Below, piece by piece: positions 16,871 to 24,592 of a stretch of 64,000 bases of DNA. The notes below the pieces were generated by a model that searched no databases, was not told where the DNA came from, and saw only the letters and a program-made list of their open reading frames with translations. Every line of letters begins with the position of its first letter. Position 1 is the first letter of the stretch. The stretch spans positions 868,001 to 932,000 of the forward strand of contig CALSPF010000001.1 in the NCBI GenBank assembly GCA_943788165.1. The letters run 5' to 3'. Source of the stretch: an uncultured Flavobacteriaceae bacterium (lineage in GTDB: Bacteria > Bacteroidota > Bacteroidia > Flavobacteriales > Flavobacteriaceae). A program made the position numbers and the translations under genes.

Positions 16871-17750
16871 CTGTTGGGCTTAAATGACGATGTTTGAATC
16901 GATTGTGCGACCACAAATATTGACTAGGATCACGTTTTATTTGTGCCTCAAGTTTAGCGGTGAACAAATCGGTTATTTCATATTCTTTAAATTGGGAGGG
17001 ATCTTTCGCCAATAGGGACATTGTTGCGGTATAAAACCCCCTTTTTGTACGTTTAACTTCCGCAAAATATACTGGAAAATTTAGTTCTTTTGCCAGACGT
17101 TCTGCACCCGTAAAGACAGGCACATTTACCCCCATAAAGGTTCGCCAATAATTTTTTGGCTTAACTCTAGGAGATTGATCATTGATAAAACCATAAAGAC
17201 CAACATTATTTTCATTTTCGTTTTTACGGATAAAATCGATTGTATTGAAACGGGAAACTAGATGAGCTTTGTGTTTTTTCCTTGAGCGAGCAATAAGTCG
17301 GTCAAAGTACTTGTTGCTTAGCGGTGTGTATATCCCATAACCTTTAGCCAGAAGATGGTACCCAATACTTAACATACCTTCCCAGTTAGAGTAGTGACCA
17401 AGTAGTAGAATTGTACTTTCACCTTTTTCTTCATGGGCATTGATTAAATGCATGTTTTCGAATTTAAAACGCTTCTTAATTTGCTTTTCTGAAATGGTGA
17501 GATTCTTGGCCATTTCTAAAAAGACATCACAAAGATTTTTGTAAAAATCACGCTCAATAGCATGTCGTTCGATGTCACTTAGGTCTGGAAAGGATAACTT
17601 CAAATTTTTCTGAACCACTTTTATTCGAAACGCTACAATACGATGAAGGACAAACGAAAGAAGGTTGGATAAACCGTAGAGTAGTGGGTAGGGCAATAAT
17701 GAAACGGCCAATAATATAGGATAAGTAAGAAGAAAAATCAGAAGTTGCAC
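16863..17750 (-). CDS. Lipid A biosynthesis acyltransferase (LpxL/HtrB family)
   Basis: A 295-residue inner-membrane acyltransferase that adds a secondary acyl chain to the lipid A precursor. An N-terminal hydrophobic segment (about residues 1-25) is followed by the catalytic 'GHYSNWEG' (H-x4-E, about residues 118-125), then 'GFINDQSPR' and 'VFTGAERLAKELNFPVYF'. The length is normal. It complements the lpxA, lpxC and lpxD genes 30 kb away. It is transcribed from the back-to-back promoter shared with the rhomboid gene. Confidence 0.88.
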   Translation of the reverse strand: MQLLIFLLTYPILLAVSLLPYPLLYGLSNLLSFVLHRIVAFRIKVVQKNLKLSFPDLSDIERHAIERDFYKNLCDVFLEMAKNLTISEKQIKKRFKFENMHLINAHEEKGESTILLLGHYSNWEGMLSIGYHLLAKGYGIYTPLSNKYFDRLIARSRKKHKAHLVSRFNTIDFIRKNENENNVGLYGFINDQSPRVKPKNYWRTFMGVNVPVFTGAERLAKELNFPVYFAEVKRTKRGFYTATMSLLAKDPSQFKEYEITDLFTAKLEAQIKRDPSQYLWSHNRFKHRHLSPTAN

Positions 17751-17767
17751 CAGTATAATATTTCCTG

Positions 17768-17785
17768 CAAATATAGCTATATTTG
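17768..17785. promoter_or_regulatory. 18-bp palindrome formed by two back-to-back -7 boxes
   Basis: A perfect palindrome, CAAATATAGCTATATTTG. On the plus strand TATATTTG (17778-17785) lies 16 nt before the rhomboid ATG; on the minus strand the mirror TATATTTG (17768-17775) lies 17 nt before the acyltransferase ATG. Both match the Bacteroidota -7 consensus exactly and are only 2 bp apart. Confidence 0.7.
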
Positions 17786-17801
17786 AGCTAAACCTTTTGA
17801 T

Positions 17802-18452
17802 ATGTTTGGGATTTCCCCATTGATTCTAGTCTTACTTCTTGGAATTGTTTCTTTGAGCTATAAAGCCTTTGGCGATTCCGTTTTATTTAACCGATTAAAA
17901 TTCAATATTAAAGCTGTTCAAAGCGGAGAATACTACCGTATAATTACTGCTGGATTTATTCACGTTGACCAAAACCATTTATTGTTTAATGGGTTGACCC
18001 TATATTTTTTTGGTGACAATGCATTACTTGGATTGGGGGCGATTCATTTTGTCATTCTTTATTTTGTAAGCCTGATGATGGGTAATCTTTTCGCGTTGTA
18101 CTACCACAGAAATAATCCATACTACAGTGCAGTTGGAGCCAGTGGTGCAATTATGGGAGTAGTTTACAGTAGTATTCTCATGTTTCCAGAAATGAAGCTT
18201 GCCTTAATCTTTTTTCCCGTCCCTTTCCCGGCTTATCTATTTGGGATTGGGTACCTAATTTACACCTTGTTTGGGATGAAATCTCAAAGTGATGGAATTG
18301 GGCACACAGCACATTTGGGCGGTGCAGCAGGCGGAATACTCTGTACACTATTATATGATCCAACGGTAATTGAAAAATCTTTTCTAACATTGATGTTAAT
18401 GCTAGTGGTAACAGTAGTGGCTGGTTTTATCTTTTTTAGAAGAGAAAATTAG
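17802..18452 (+). CDS. Rhomboid family intramembrane serine protease
   Basis: A 216-residue polytopic membrane protein with six hydrophobic segments. The catalytic serine motif 'GASGAIMG' (Ser near residue 110) and the catalytic histidine in 'GHTAHLGGAAGG' (near 168) are both present, with 'HVDQNHLLFNG' earlier as the conserved loop region. It should be an active rhomboid protease that cuts transmembrane substrates; substrates are unknown. Its stop overlaps that of the convergent TlpA-like gene by 4 bp (TTAG). Confidence 0.92.
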   Translation: MFGISPLILVLLLGIVSLSYKAFGDSVLFNRLKFNIKAVQSGEYYRIITAGFIHVDQNHLLFNGLTLYFFGDNALLGLGAIHFVILYFVSLMMGNLFALYYHRNNPYYSAVGASGAIMGVVYSSILMFPEMKLALIFFPVPFPAYLFGIGYLIYTLFGMKSQSDGIGHTAHLGGAAGGILCTLLYDPTVIEKSFLTLMLMLVVTVVAGFIFFRREN

Positions 18453-19564
18453 TCTCCGAGTAATTCTTCAATTTTTGCATCCAACTGTGCACCACGTAAA
18501 TTTTTAGCCACAATTTTTCCTTCTTTATCCAATACAAAAGCAGCAGGAATTGCTCGTACACTATAAAGTTGTGCGATGGGATCTGACCAATACTGTAGGT
18601 TAGATACGTGGTTCCAGGGGAGTCCGTCGTCAGCAATTGCGCGTTCCCAACTTGCTTTGTTTTTGTCAAGAGAAACACCAACAATCTCTAAACCTTTATC
18701 ATGCATGCGTTTGTATAAGCGCACCAAATTGGGGTTTTCCACTCGACATGGACGACACCAAGATGCCCAAAAATCGATGATGGTTACCTTCCCACGAAAA
18801 CTTTCTAGCGCAATACGTTCACCAGTAGGAGTTGGCCCCTCGAACAAAGGAGCTGTTTCTCCTATAGCTGTTGGATTAATAGGGGCGTTAACAAAACCTG
18901 ATATTTTCATTCCTGATTTACTCCCCCGAATACGATCAGTATAAGTCATGAAAATTTCGTTAGCTTCGTTTTTATTCATTGTTTTTTGTGACAAGAAACG
19001 TTCCAAGATCAACGCTGATATGTAGGAATCATTTTTTGTTTGCATGAAATCTATCTCGTAAGCATTTAATTTGCCTTCAACGTTTTTGTATTGCTGCTGT
19101 AAATCTTCTGCCATGAGGTTGTCACCCATCGAATTGGCTACCTGAATTTCTTGCACAATGGCACTCATTGCAGCAGCATACTCTTGGGTTTCTTTTCTAT
19201 AGGCCTTTAGATCTTTATTGGAAGAAGTCCCACCAATAATAGATGAACCAATACTGTCCTTATACAGTGTAATGTCAATTTGACCTTCTTCAATGATAAT
19301 GGCTGAATTGAACTGAGTTCCTTCAATAAAAAGAAAGTTTACATCAATTTGATCAACATCTCCTTTCAACGCAAATTTCCCATTGACGACTTCTGTAGTA
19401 TCCACGGTTTGAGGTTGTCCATTTGGTCCAGCAATGATGCGAAATATTTTTTTTCCCTCGGGTAAATCTGTTGTACCCTCAATGACGAAGGTGTTTTTTT
19501 TAATGTTGTTACATGCTGTAAAAGCAAGGCTTATGAGTAGGCTGTAGAAGATTGTTCTTTTCAT
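18449..19564 (-). CDS. TlpA-family thioredoxin-like lipoprotein with DUF4369-like N-terminus
   Basis: A 371-residue exported protein. A lipoprotein signal (lipobox like FTAC, Cys about 18) precedes a beta-rich N-terminal domain resembling DUF4369 (about 25-120), a helical linker and a C-terminal thioredoxin fold (about 235-371) with 'WASWCRPC' as the CxxC site and 'IPAAFVLDKEGKI' as the cis-Pro strand. Proteins of this layout are frequent in Bacteroidota and reduce periplasmic disulfides. The ATG at 19564 is chosen because it begins the signal peptide. Confidence 0.87.
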   Translation of the reverse strand: MKRTIFYSLLISLAFTACNNIKKNTFVIEGTTDLPEGKKIFRIIAGPNGQPQTVDTTEVVNGKFALKGDVDQIDVNFLFIEGTQFNSAIIIEEGQIDITLYKDSIGSSIIGGTSSNKDLKAYRKETQEYAAAMSAIVQEIQVANSMGDNLMAEDLQQQYKNVEGKLNAYEIDFMQTKNDSYISALILERFLSQKTMNKNEANEIFMTYTDRIRGSKSGMKISGFVNAPINPTAIGETAPLFEGPTPTGERIALESFRGKVTIIDFWASWCRPCRVENPNLVRLYKRMHDKGLEIVGVSLDKNKASWERAIADDGLPWNHVSNLQYWSDPIAQLYSVRAIPAAFVLDKEGKIVAKNLRGAQLDAKIEELLGD

Positions 19565-19644
19565 GATGACAAAAATACATAATCCTTGCCAATTAGACAC
19601 TCATGAATTAAATTGAGGAACTAGCAAAAGGATTTATTTCGTCT

Positions 19645-19652
19645 TATATTTG
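19645..19652 (+). promoter_or_regulatory. Putative -7 box (TATATTTG) of aroC
   Basis: A perfect TAnnTTTG match 15 nt before the aroC ATG at 19668. It lies downstream of an alternative in-frame start for aroC at 19650, which argues for the later ATG. Confidence 0.55.
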
Positions 19653-19667
19653 TATCAAATAATTCGC

Positions 19668-20732
19668 ATGGCAGGAAATCAATTTGGAAAACTTTTTAGC
19701 GTAACAACCTTTGGAGAATCGCATGGTGGGGCTATTGGAGGTGTAATTGATGGATGCCCAGCCGGAATTTCATTGGATATAGAAGCAATACAAACTGATT
19801 TGGATCGAAGAAAACCAGGTCAATCTGCAATTGTGACTCAACGCAAAGAACCGGACGAAGTCGCTTTTTACTCAGGTATTTTTGAAGGAAAAACGACTGG
19901 AACTCCCATTGGCTTTGCCATTCACAATACCAACCAAAAATCACACGACTATTCTCATATAAAAGACAGCTATCGTCCTTCTCATGCAGATTATGTCTAT
20001 GATCAAAAATACGGCTTTCGCGATTATCGTGGTGGTGGTAGAAGCTCGGCAAGAGAAACGGCCAGTAGAGTAGTGGCAGGAGCAATTGCCAAACAATTTT
20101 TAAGCGAAGTTACCTTCAATGCTTTTGTGTCGAGTGTTGGATCTATTCATTTAGAGAAACCTTATCAGGAGTTGGATTTTGCAGAAAGTGAGCGAAATCC
20201 TGTACGTTGTCCCGATCCAGAGAAAGCAAAAGAAATGGAAGCTTATATTCGTCAAATACGAAAAGAAGGCGATACCGTTGGCGGAATCATTACCTGTGTA
20301 ATACAAAATGTTCCTGTTGGACTTGGAGAACCTGCTTTTGATAAACTTCATGCAGAGTTAGGAAAAGCGATGCTTTCCATCAATGCTGTGAAAGGTTTTG
20401 AATACGGGAGCGGTTTTGCCGGTGCAGAGCTAAAAGGGAGTCAGCACAATGACCCTTTCAATGAAGATGGAACCACCCAATCCAATCGTTCTGGTGGTGT
20501 TCAAGGAGGAATCTCTAACGGAATGGACATCTACTTTAAAGTGGCTTTTAAGCCTGTTGCTACAGTCATGCAGGCACAAGATACAATTAACAGTAAAGGT
20601 GAAAAGGTTGTTATGGAAGGCAAAGGACGGCATGATCCTTGCGTCGTACCACGAGCAGTACCTATTGTTGAGGCTATGGCCGCACTAGTTATTGCCGATT
20701 ACGAACTGATTAGACGAACAAATAAACTATAA
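19668..20732 (+). CDS. aroC: Chorismate synthase
   Basis: A 354-residue enzyme making chorismate from EPSP with reduced FMN, the last step of the shikimate pathway. Family signatures are clear: '[18 protein letters not shown]' near the N-terminus, '[19 protein letters not shown]' near residue 125 and '[17 protein letters not shown]' near the C-terminus. The length is normal. The ATG at 19668 fits the family start (MAGNQFGK...) and the nearby -7 box. aroB of the same pathway lies at 55 kb. Confidence 0.97.
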   Translation: MAGNQFGKLFSVTTFGESHGGAIGGVIDGCPAGISLDIEAIQTDLDRRKPGQSAIVTQRKEPDEVAFYSGIFEGKTTGTPIGFAIHNTNQKSHDYSHIKDSYRPSHADYVYDQKYGFRDYRGGGRSSARETASRVVAGAIAKQFLSEVTFNAFVSSVGSIHLEKPYQELDFAESERNPVRCPDPEKAKEMEAYIRQIRKEGDTVGGIITCVIQNVPVGLGEPAFDKLHAELGKAMLSINAVKGFEYGSGFAGAELKGSQHNDPFNEDGTTQSNRSGGVQGGISNGMDIYFKVAFKPVATVMQAQDTINSKGEKVVMEGKGRHDPCVVPRAVPIVEAMAALVIADYELIRRTNKL

Positions 20733-20737
20733 AAAGA

Positions 20738-22003
20738 ATGAAACAATTAGCCTTGCACTGGAAAATTTTAATTGGGATGGCACTGGGTGTTATTTTTGGT
20801 CTAGTGATGTCGTATGTTGCCGGTGGATCACAATTTGTTGGAGATTATATCAAACCATTTGGAACCATCTTCATTAATCTTCTAAAGTTAATTGCCATTC
20901 CACTGATCTTAGCCTCATTAATAAAGGGGGTTTCGGATTTAAAAGATATCTCAAAACTCTCGCAAATGGGCGGGAGAACTATTCTTACTTATATTAGCAC
21001 CACTTTGGTTGCCGTTATCATTGGGTTAATTTTGGTCAACACCATACAACCCGGTAAATCGATTAGTGTGGAAACACGTAAAGAATTGGTCGAGGCCTAT
21101 GCTTCTGATGCAAATCAAAAGCGAGAAGCCGCTGCCAAGCAGAGTAGTGCAGGGCCTTTACAAGCTCTTGTCGATATCGTTCCTTCAAATATTTTTGCTG
21201 CAGCAAGCAATAACCGTAATATGCTTCAAATCATCTTTTTCGCTATGTTTTTCGGGATTGGAATTATTCTTATTCCCGAAAAAGAGTCTACTTCTGTAAA
21301 AAGCTTTTTTGATTCGTTCAATGCGGTTATTTTAAAACTTATTGATTTAATCATGCTTGGCGCTCCTTATGGTGTGTTTGCCCTTTTGGCAGCCCTGGTT
21401 GTAGAAGCACCTAATTTAGAGCTATTTAAAGCACTGGCGCTTTATGCCATTACTTTGTTACTCGGGCTTGCTACCATGATTGGCGTATATGCACTCTTTG
21501 TTCGTGTAATCGTCAAAAAAAGTATTTCTTTCTTTTTCAGAGGAATTGCCCCTGCACAATTACTTGCTTTTTCCACGAGTTCTAGTGCAGCTACCCTTCC
21601 TGTTACCATGGAATGTGTTGAAGATAATTTAGGGGTGGACAAAGAAGTGACCAGCTTTGTGTTACCCATTGGCGCTACAATCAACATGGATGGTACTAGT
21701 GTTTACCAAGGGGTAGCGGCTGTATTTATTGCACAAGCCTTTGGTTTAGACCTTAGCCTAGCTGCTCAGCTTGGAATTATATTTACGGCAACACTAGCCT
21801 CGATTGGCACAGCCGCTGTTCCAAGTGCGGGAATTGTAATGCTTGTAATCGTTCTAGCTCAAGCGGGTATTCCAGAAGCCGGACTTGCGTTGATTTTTGC
21901 CATCGACCGACCACTAGACATGTGCCGCACCGTAGTCAATGTGACCGGAGATGCGGCAGTATCTATGTTTGTCGCAAAATCAATTGGTAAACTAAAGAAT
22001 TAG
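20738..22003 (+). CDS. Dicarboxylate/amino acid:cation symporter
   Basis: A 421-residue DAACS-family transporter of the GltP/DctA type, with about eight membrane segments and two re-entrant loops. 'STSSSAATLPVT' is the serine-rich hairpin HP1, 'NMDGTSVYQGVAAVF' is the TM7 sodium-binding motif, and 'IDRPLDMCRTVVNVTGD' is in TM8. The Arg in TM8 fits acidic substrates such as glutamate, aspartate or C4-dicarboxylates. It starts 5 bp after aroC, so the two may be cotranscribed. Confidence 0.92.
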   Translation: MKQLALHWKILIGMALGVIFGLVMSYVAGGSQFVGDYIKPFGTIFINLLKLIAIPLILASLIKGVSDLKDISKLSQMGGRTILTYISTTLVAVIIGLILVNTIQPGKSISVETRKELVEAYASDANQKREAAAKQSSAGPLQALVDIVPSNIFAAASNNRNMLQIIFFAMFFGIGIILIPEKESTSVKSFFDSFNAVILKLIDLIMLGAPYGVFALLAALVVEAPNLELFKALALYAITLLLGLATMIGVYALFVRVIVKKSISFFFRGIAPAQLLAFSTSSSAATLPVTMECVEDNLGVDKEVTSFVLPIGATINMDGTSVYQGVAAVFIAQAFGLDLSLAAQLGIIFTATLASIGTAAVPSAGIVMLVIVLAQAGIPEAGLALIFAIDRPLDMCRTVVNVTGDAAVSMFVAKSIGKLKN

Positions 22004-22815
22004 TTTAGGTAGCCTTTGCGCACACCATTCAGGCATAGTTTTAATAATAAATAGGCAACAAGAATAACAACAATAGGCATGAAGTATGTTGTTGGACCAT
22101 TTACTTCTACCGCTGTGGTAAAAAACAGCCAATAACCCATTTAGAAAAAGACCGCAACAAAGGAAAGAAGTAACGGAACCTATGCCCACGGTTTTTGTAT
22201 CAATAAGCCAATTGAACCCAGAGTACCAGCAAAAACTCTTATGGCAAAAGCAATAGTGGTCCACAGAGGAACATCAGTCATTAAGGCTTGTTCGGGGGCG
22301 GGAAGTTTGGCGATATTTTCTACGCTTATAGTTAACTGAGCATAAAAGTTATAAAAACCCATTCCGTTCCATAGAATGGCTAAAACGACGAGTGGTTTAA
22401 ACCACCCGCCGGGAGATGTAGTTGAATGCATAATCAAATTTTTAGTTGATAAACGAATGTCTTTGCGTTTAGCCCACAAAATGACAAGGCTTAAAACCCA
22501 TGTGCCCACAGCCATATAAAACAGCGTTCCACCATCGCCTTTTACTTCGATGCCAAGTTGAGTGAGATGAGAGAAAATAGCTCCAGCCATAAGACCGGTA
22601 GTCAACAATGCCCCTAACCATGTGGTGCGGTTGGTAAACAATAAGATGCTGACAATCAACTCTAAGATTCCAATCCCAATACGGCCATAGGGTTCTGTTC
22701 CTAGGGTAGTGAAGATATAAACGCTATCTGGATGGGCCAAGAATTTAAAACAAAGTGTTTGTAAAAGAATTAAAGCGACGATAATGCGCAATACAAGAAA
22801 GAATGTTTAGTTCAT
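22000..22815 (-). pseudogene. DoxX-family plus second membrane domain, interrupted by three in-frame stops
   Basis: A single reading frame of 272 codons runs from an ATG at 22815 to a stop at 22000 with three stops inside it: TAA at 22807 (codon 3), TAG at 22180 and TAA at 22141. The first half resembles DoxX membrane proteins ('LGTEPYGRIGIGILELIVSI'). The second half resembles a separate small four-helix family: 'ILWNGMGFYNFY', 'PLWTTIAFAIRVFAGTLG', then after the TAG 'VPLLLSFVAVFF' and after the TAA 'MGYWLFFTT' and 'MPIVVILVAYLL'. Relatives keep a Gln where the last TAA falls, which suggests CAA to TAA. The longest uninterrupted piece is 22180-22791. It could be a decayed gene pair or an error-rich stretch. 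Confidence 0.7.
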
Positions 22816-22854
22816 ATTTTAAAGATTTAAGGAGGTAGAAAGTAAAGAAAAAAA

Positions 22855-23475
22855 TTAAAGCGCTCTTCGATGAAAGAGACAATACAGAAATGCTTGTGTT
22901 GTTTTGAAAGGAGTGGTGTGTACTTCTTCTTCAAATTTAACTAAATCAAAAGATGTCGAAAAAATATCTGTAAGGGATTGAACAGAATATTGTGTAATGG
23001 GAAGGCCGCTACATTTTTGCGGACCATCCAATGAAAAAGTACTCAATAGAAGATGTTCGTTTACAGACTCACTCACCGTGTTTACATAATATTGAATGTC
23101 TTTTTGTTCGGTTAGAAAATGAAAAACTGCACGGTCGTGCCAGAGTGTATAAGCGCGTTTTGGCTTAAATTGAGTTATGTCTGCTACGATCCATTTAACT
23201 TCATCAGCTTTGCTGCCAAGACGTTCTTTCGAACGTGCTAACGCTTCTGCAGAAATATCCAATACGCTAATGTCGGTATAGCCCAATGAAAGTAAATGGT
23301 CCACTAAAAGGCTTTCTCCACCGCCAACATCAATGATGGGTGAGTTTTTAGGCAATGCAAGAGACGCTATAATTGATAGCGAAAGGCTGGGTTTATATTG
23401 TGTCCAACTTACTTCTTGTGGACTTTTTTTGGTGTAAATAGTACCCCAATGTTTCTTGCGTTCATTTGCATTCAT
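22855..23475 (-). CDS. Class I SAM-dependent methyltransferase
   Basis: A 206-residue Rossmann-fold methyltransferase. SAM motif I is 'IIDVGGGESLLVDHLL' (about residues 47-62), motif II 'DISVLDISAEALARSK', and 'WIVADITQF' is motif III. 'LWHDRAVFHFLT' follows, which resembles TPMT-like or small-molecule methyltransferases of unknown substrate. The start overlaps the upstream SGNH gene's stop (ATGA), so it is probably the distal gene of a mutS2 - DCC - SGNH - methyltransferase transcript. Confidence 0.85.
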   Translation of the reverse strand: MNANERKKHWGTIYTKKSPQEVSWTQYKPSLSLSIIASLALPKNSPIIDVGGGESLLVDHLLSLGYTDISVLDISAEALARSKERLGSKADEVKWIVADITQFKPKRAYTLWHDRAVFHFLTEQKDIQYYVNTVSESVNEHLLLSTFSLDGPQKCSGLPITQYSVQSLTDIFSTSFDLVKFEEEVHTTPFKTTQAFLYCLFHRRAL

Positions 23476-24137
23476 TCTTTCTCTTTTAATGCTTTTAATA
23501 AAATTTTTTCCATGATATCAAAGCCTGATTTGTTTGGGTGCACTGTATCATAGCCTAATTCGCTTTTTAAGCCTTTCTTTTGGTCAACCATTGCTGAGTA
23601 GTAATCTACATAGGTTAAATCATTTTCTTGCGCATAAAGATGCAATCTTTTGTTAAGGTCAATGACTTTTAAGGTGGGAATTATTTTTGGCTGCCATGGG
23701 AAATAATTAGCAGGTAAGACAGAGCAAAGGATCATTTCAATTCCGTTACTTTTAGCAATTTCTGCCATAGAGATTATATTGCCAACGGTTTCTTCCAATG
23801 TGATGGGACCTGTGTTTTCTGCGACATCATTTATTCCTGCAAGCAAAACAACCCTTTTGGGCTGAAATGATAAAATATCTTGTCGAAAACGCAACAGTAA
23901 TTGTGGAGTGGTTTGACCACTAATCCCTCTACCGAGAAAAGCGTTTTCCTTAAAAAAAACGGGATTAAAGCTAGCCCAATCTTGTGTTATGCTGTCTCCA
24001 AAAAAGACAGTATTAACTGTTTTTTCTTGTTCTAAGATTTTAGCATTGTCTTTCTGACACCTGCCAAGTTGTGGCCAATCCTGTGCTGTTAACATAAAAA
24101 AACTTAAGATAAGAGCAAGAGATAAATATTTTTTCAT
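23472..24137 (-). CDS. SGNH/GDSL-family lipase or esterase, secreted
   Basis: A 221-residue exported hydrolase. The signal peptide is residues 1-18 (...FFMLTAQ). The four SGNH blocks are visible: 'FFGDSITQDW' (Ser), 'GRGISGQTT' (Gly), 'LAGINDV' (Asn) and 'DTVHPN' (Asp and His). The substrate is unknown; relatives remove acetyl groups from sugars or act on lipids. The ATG at 24137 is chosen because it begins the signal peptide; a longer frame would overlap the DCC gene. Confidence 0.88.
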   Translation of the reverse strand: MKKYLSLALILSFFMLTAQDWPQLGRCQKDNAKILEQEKTVNTVFFGDSITQDWASFNPVFFKENAFLGRGISGQTTPQLLLRFRQDILSFQPKRVVLLAGINDVAENTGPITLEETVGNIISMAEIAKSNGIEMILCSVLPANYFPWQPKIIPTLKVIDLNKRLHLYAQENDLTYVDYYSAMVDQKKGLKSELGYDTVHPNKSGFDIMEKILLKALKEKE

Positions 24138-24156
24138 GTTTGCAAGGTATAAAACC

Positions 24157-24555
24157 TTACAGAAACTTGTGTGTATATTTTGGATCTGGTAGAGGGCAGG
24201 AGTGGTGTTTGCCAAACCATGCGTAGCGGTTTCTTGCAACGAATCGATAGATTCCATTGGTCAATACTTTGGGGAGATAGGAAAAGGGGGTTAGAAGAGA
24301 GAAAACACCACCTAGGCGATTAAATAGCATAAAAGTCGCCTCTACCTCCATTGCATAACTGTAGGTTTGATCCCAAATAATGACCGTATCTATGGCATTT
24401 AAATCAATATTGCGCTCATGGGCAAACTGTTTTACCAAGTCACTGTCTAGAGAAGCAAAGCGCAATTGATCCTTTTTGTCCCACTGACATAGTTTTCGCA
24501 CCCACCAATTGCAGATCACGCAGGGGCCGTCATAAAATACGATTAGCGGTTTCAT
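24157..24555 (-). CDS. DCC-family thiol-disulfide oxidoreductase-like (DUF393)
   Basis: A 132-residue protein whose N-terminus holds the family's 'YDGPCVICNWWV' (DxxCxxC), followed by 'LRFASLDSD', and ends in 'AWFGKHHSCPLPDP'. The family is predicted to be thioredoxin-like; the function is not established. The ATG at 24555 overlaps, as ATGA, the stop that mutS2 would have in its unshifted frame, supporting both this start and the frameshift in mutS2. Confidence 0.87.
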   Translation of the reverse strand: MKPLIVFYDGPCVICNWWVRKLCQWDKKDQLRFASLDSDLVKQFAHERNIDLNAIDTVIIWDQTYSYAMEVEATFMLFNRLGGVFSLLTPFSYLPKVLTNGIYRFVARNRYAWFGKHHSCPLPDPKYTHKFL

Positions 24556-24592
24556 TTCTTTTTCTTTGCAGCTTTTACCAAATCTAAGGCTT

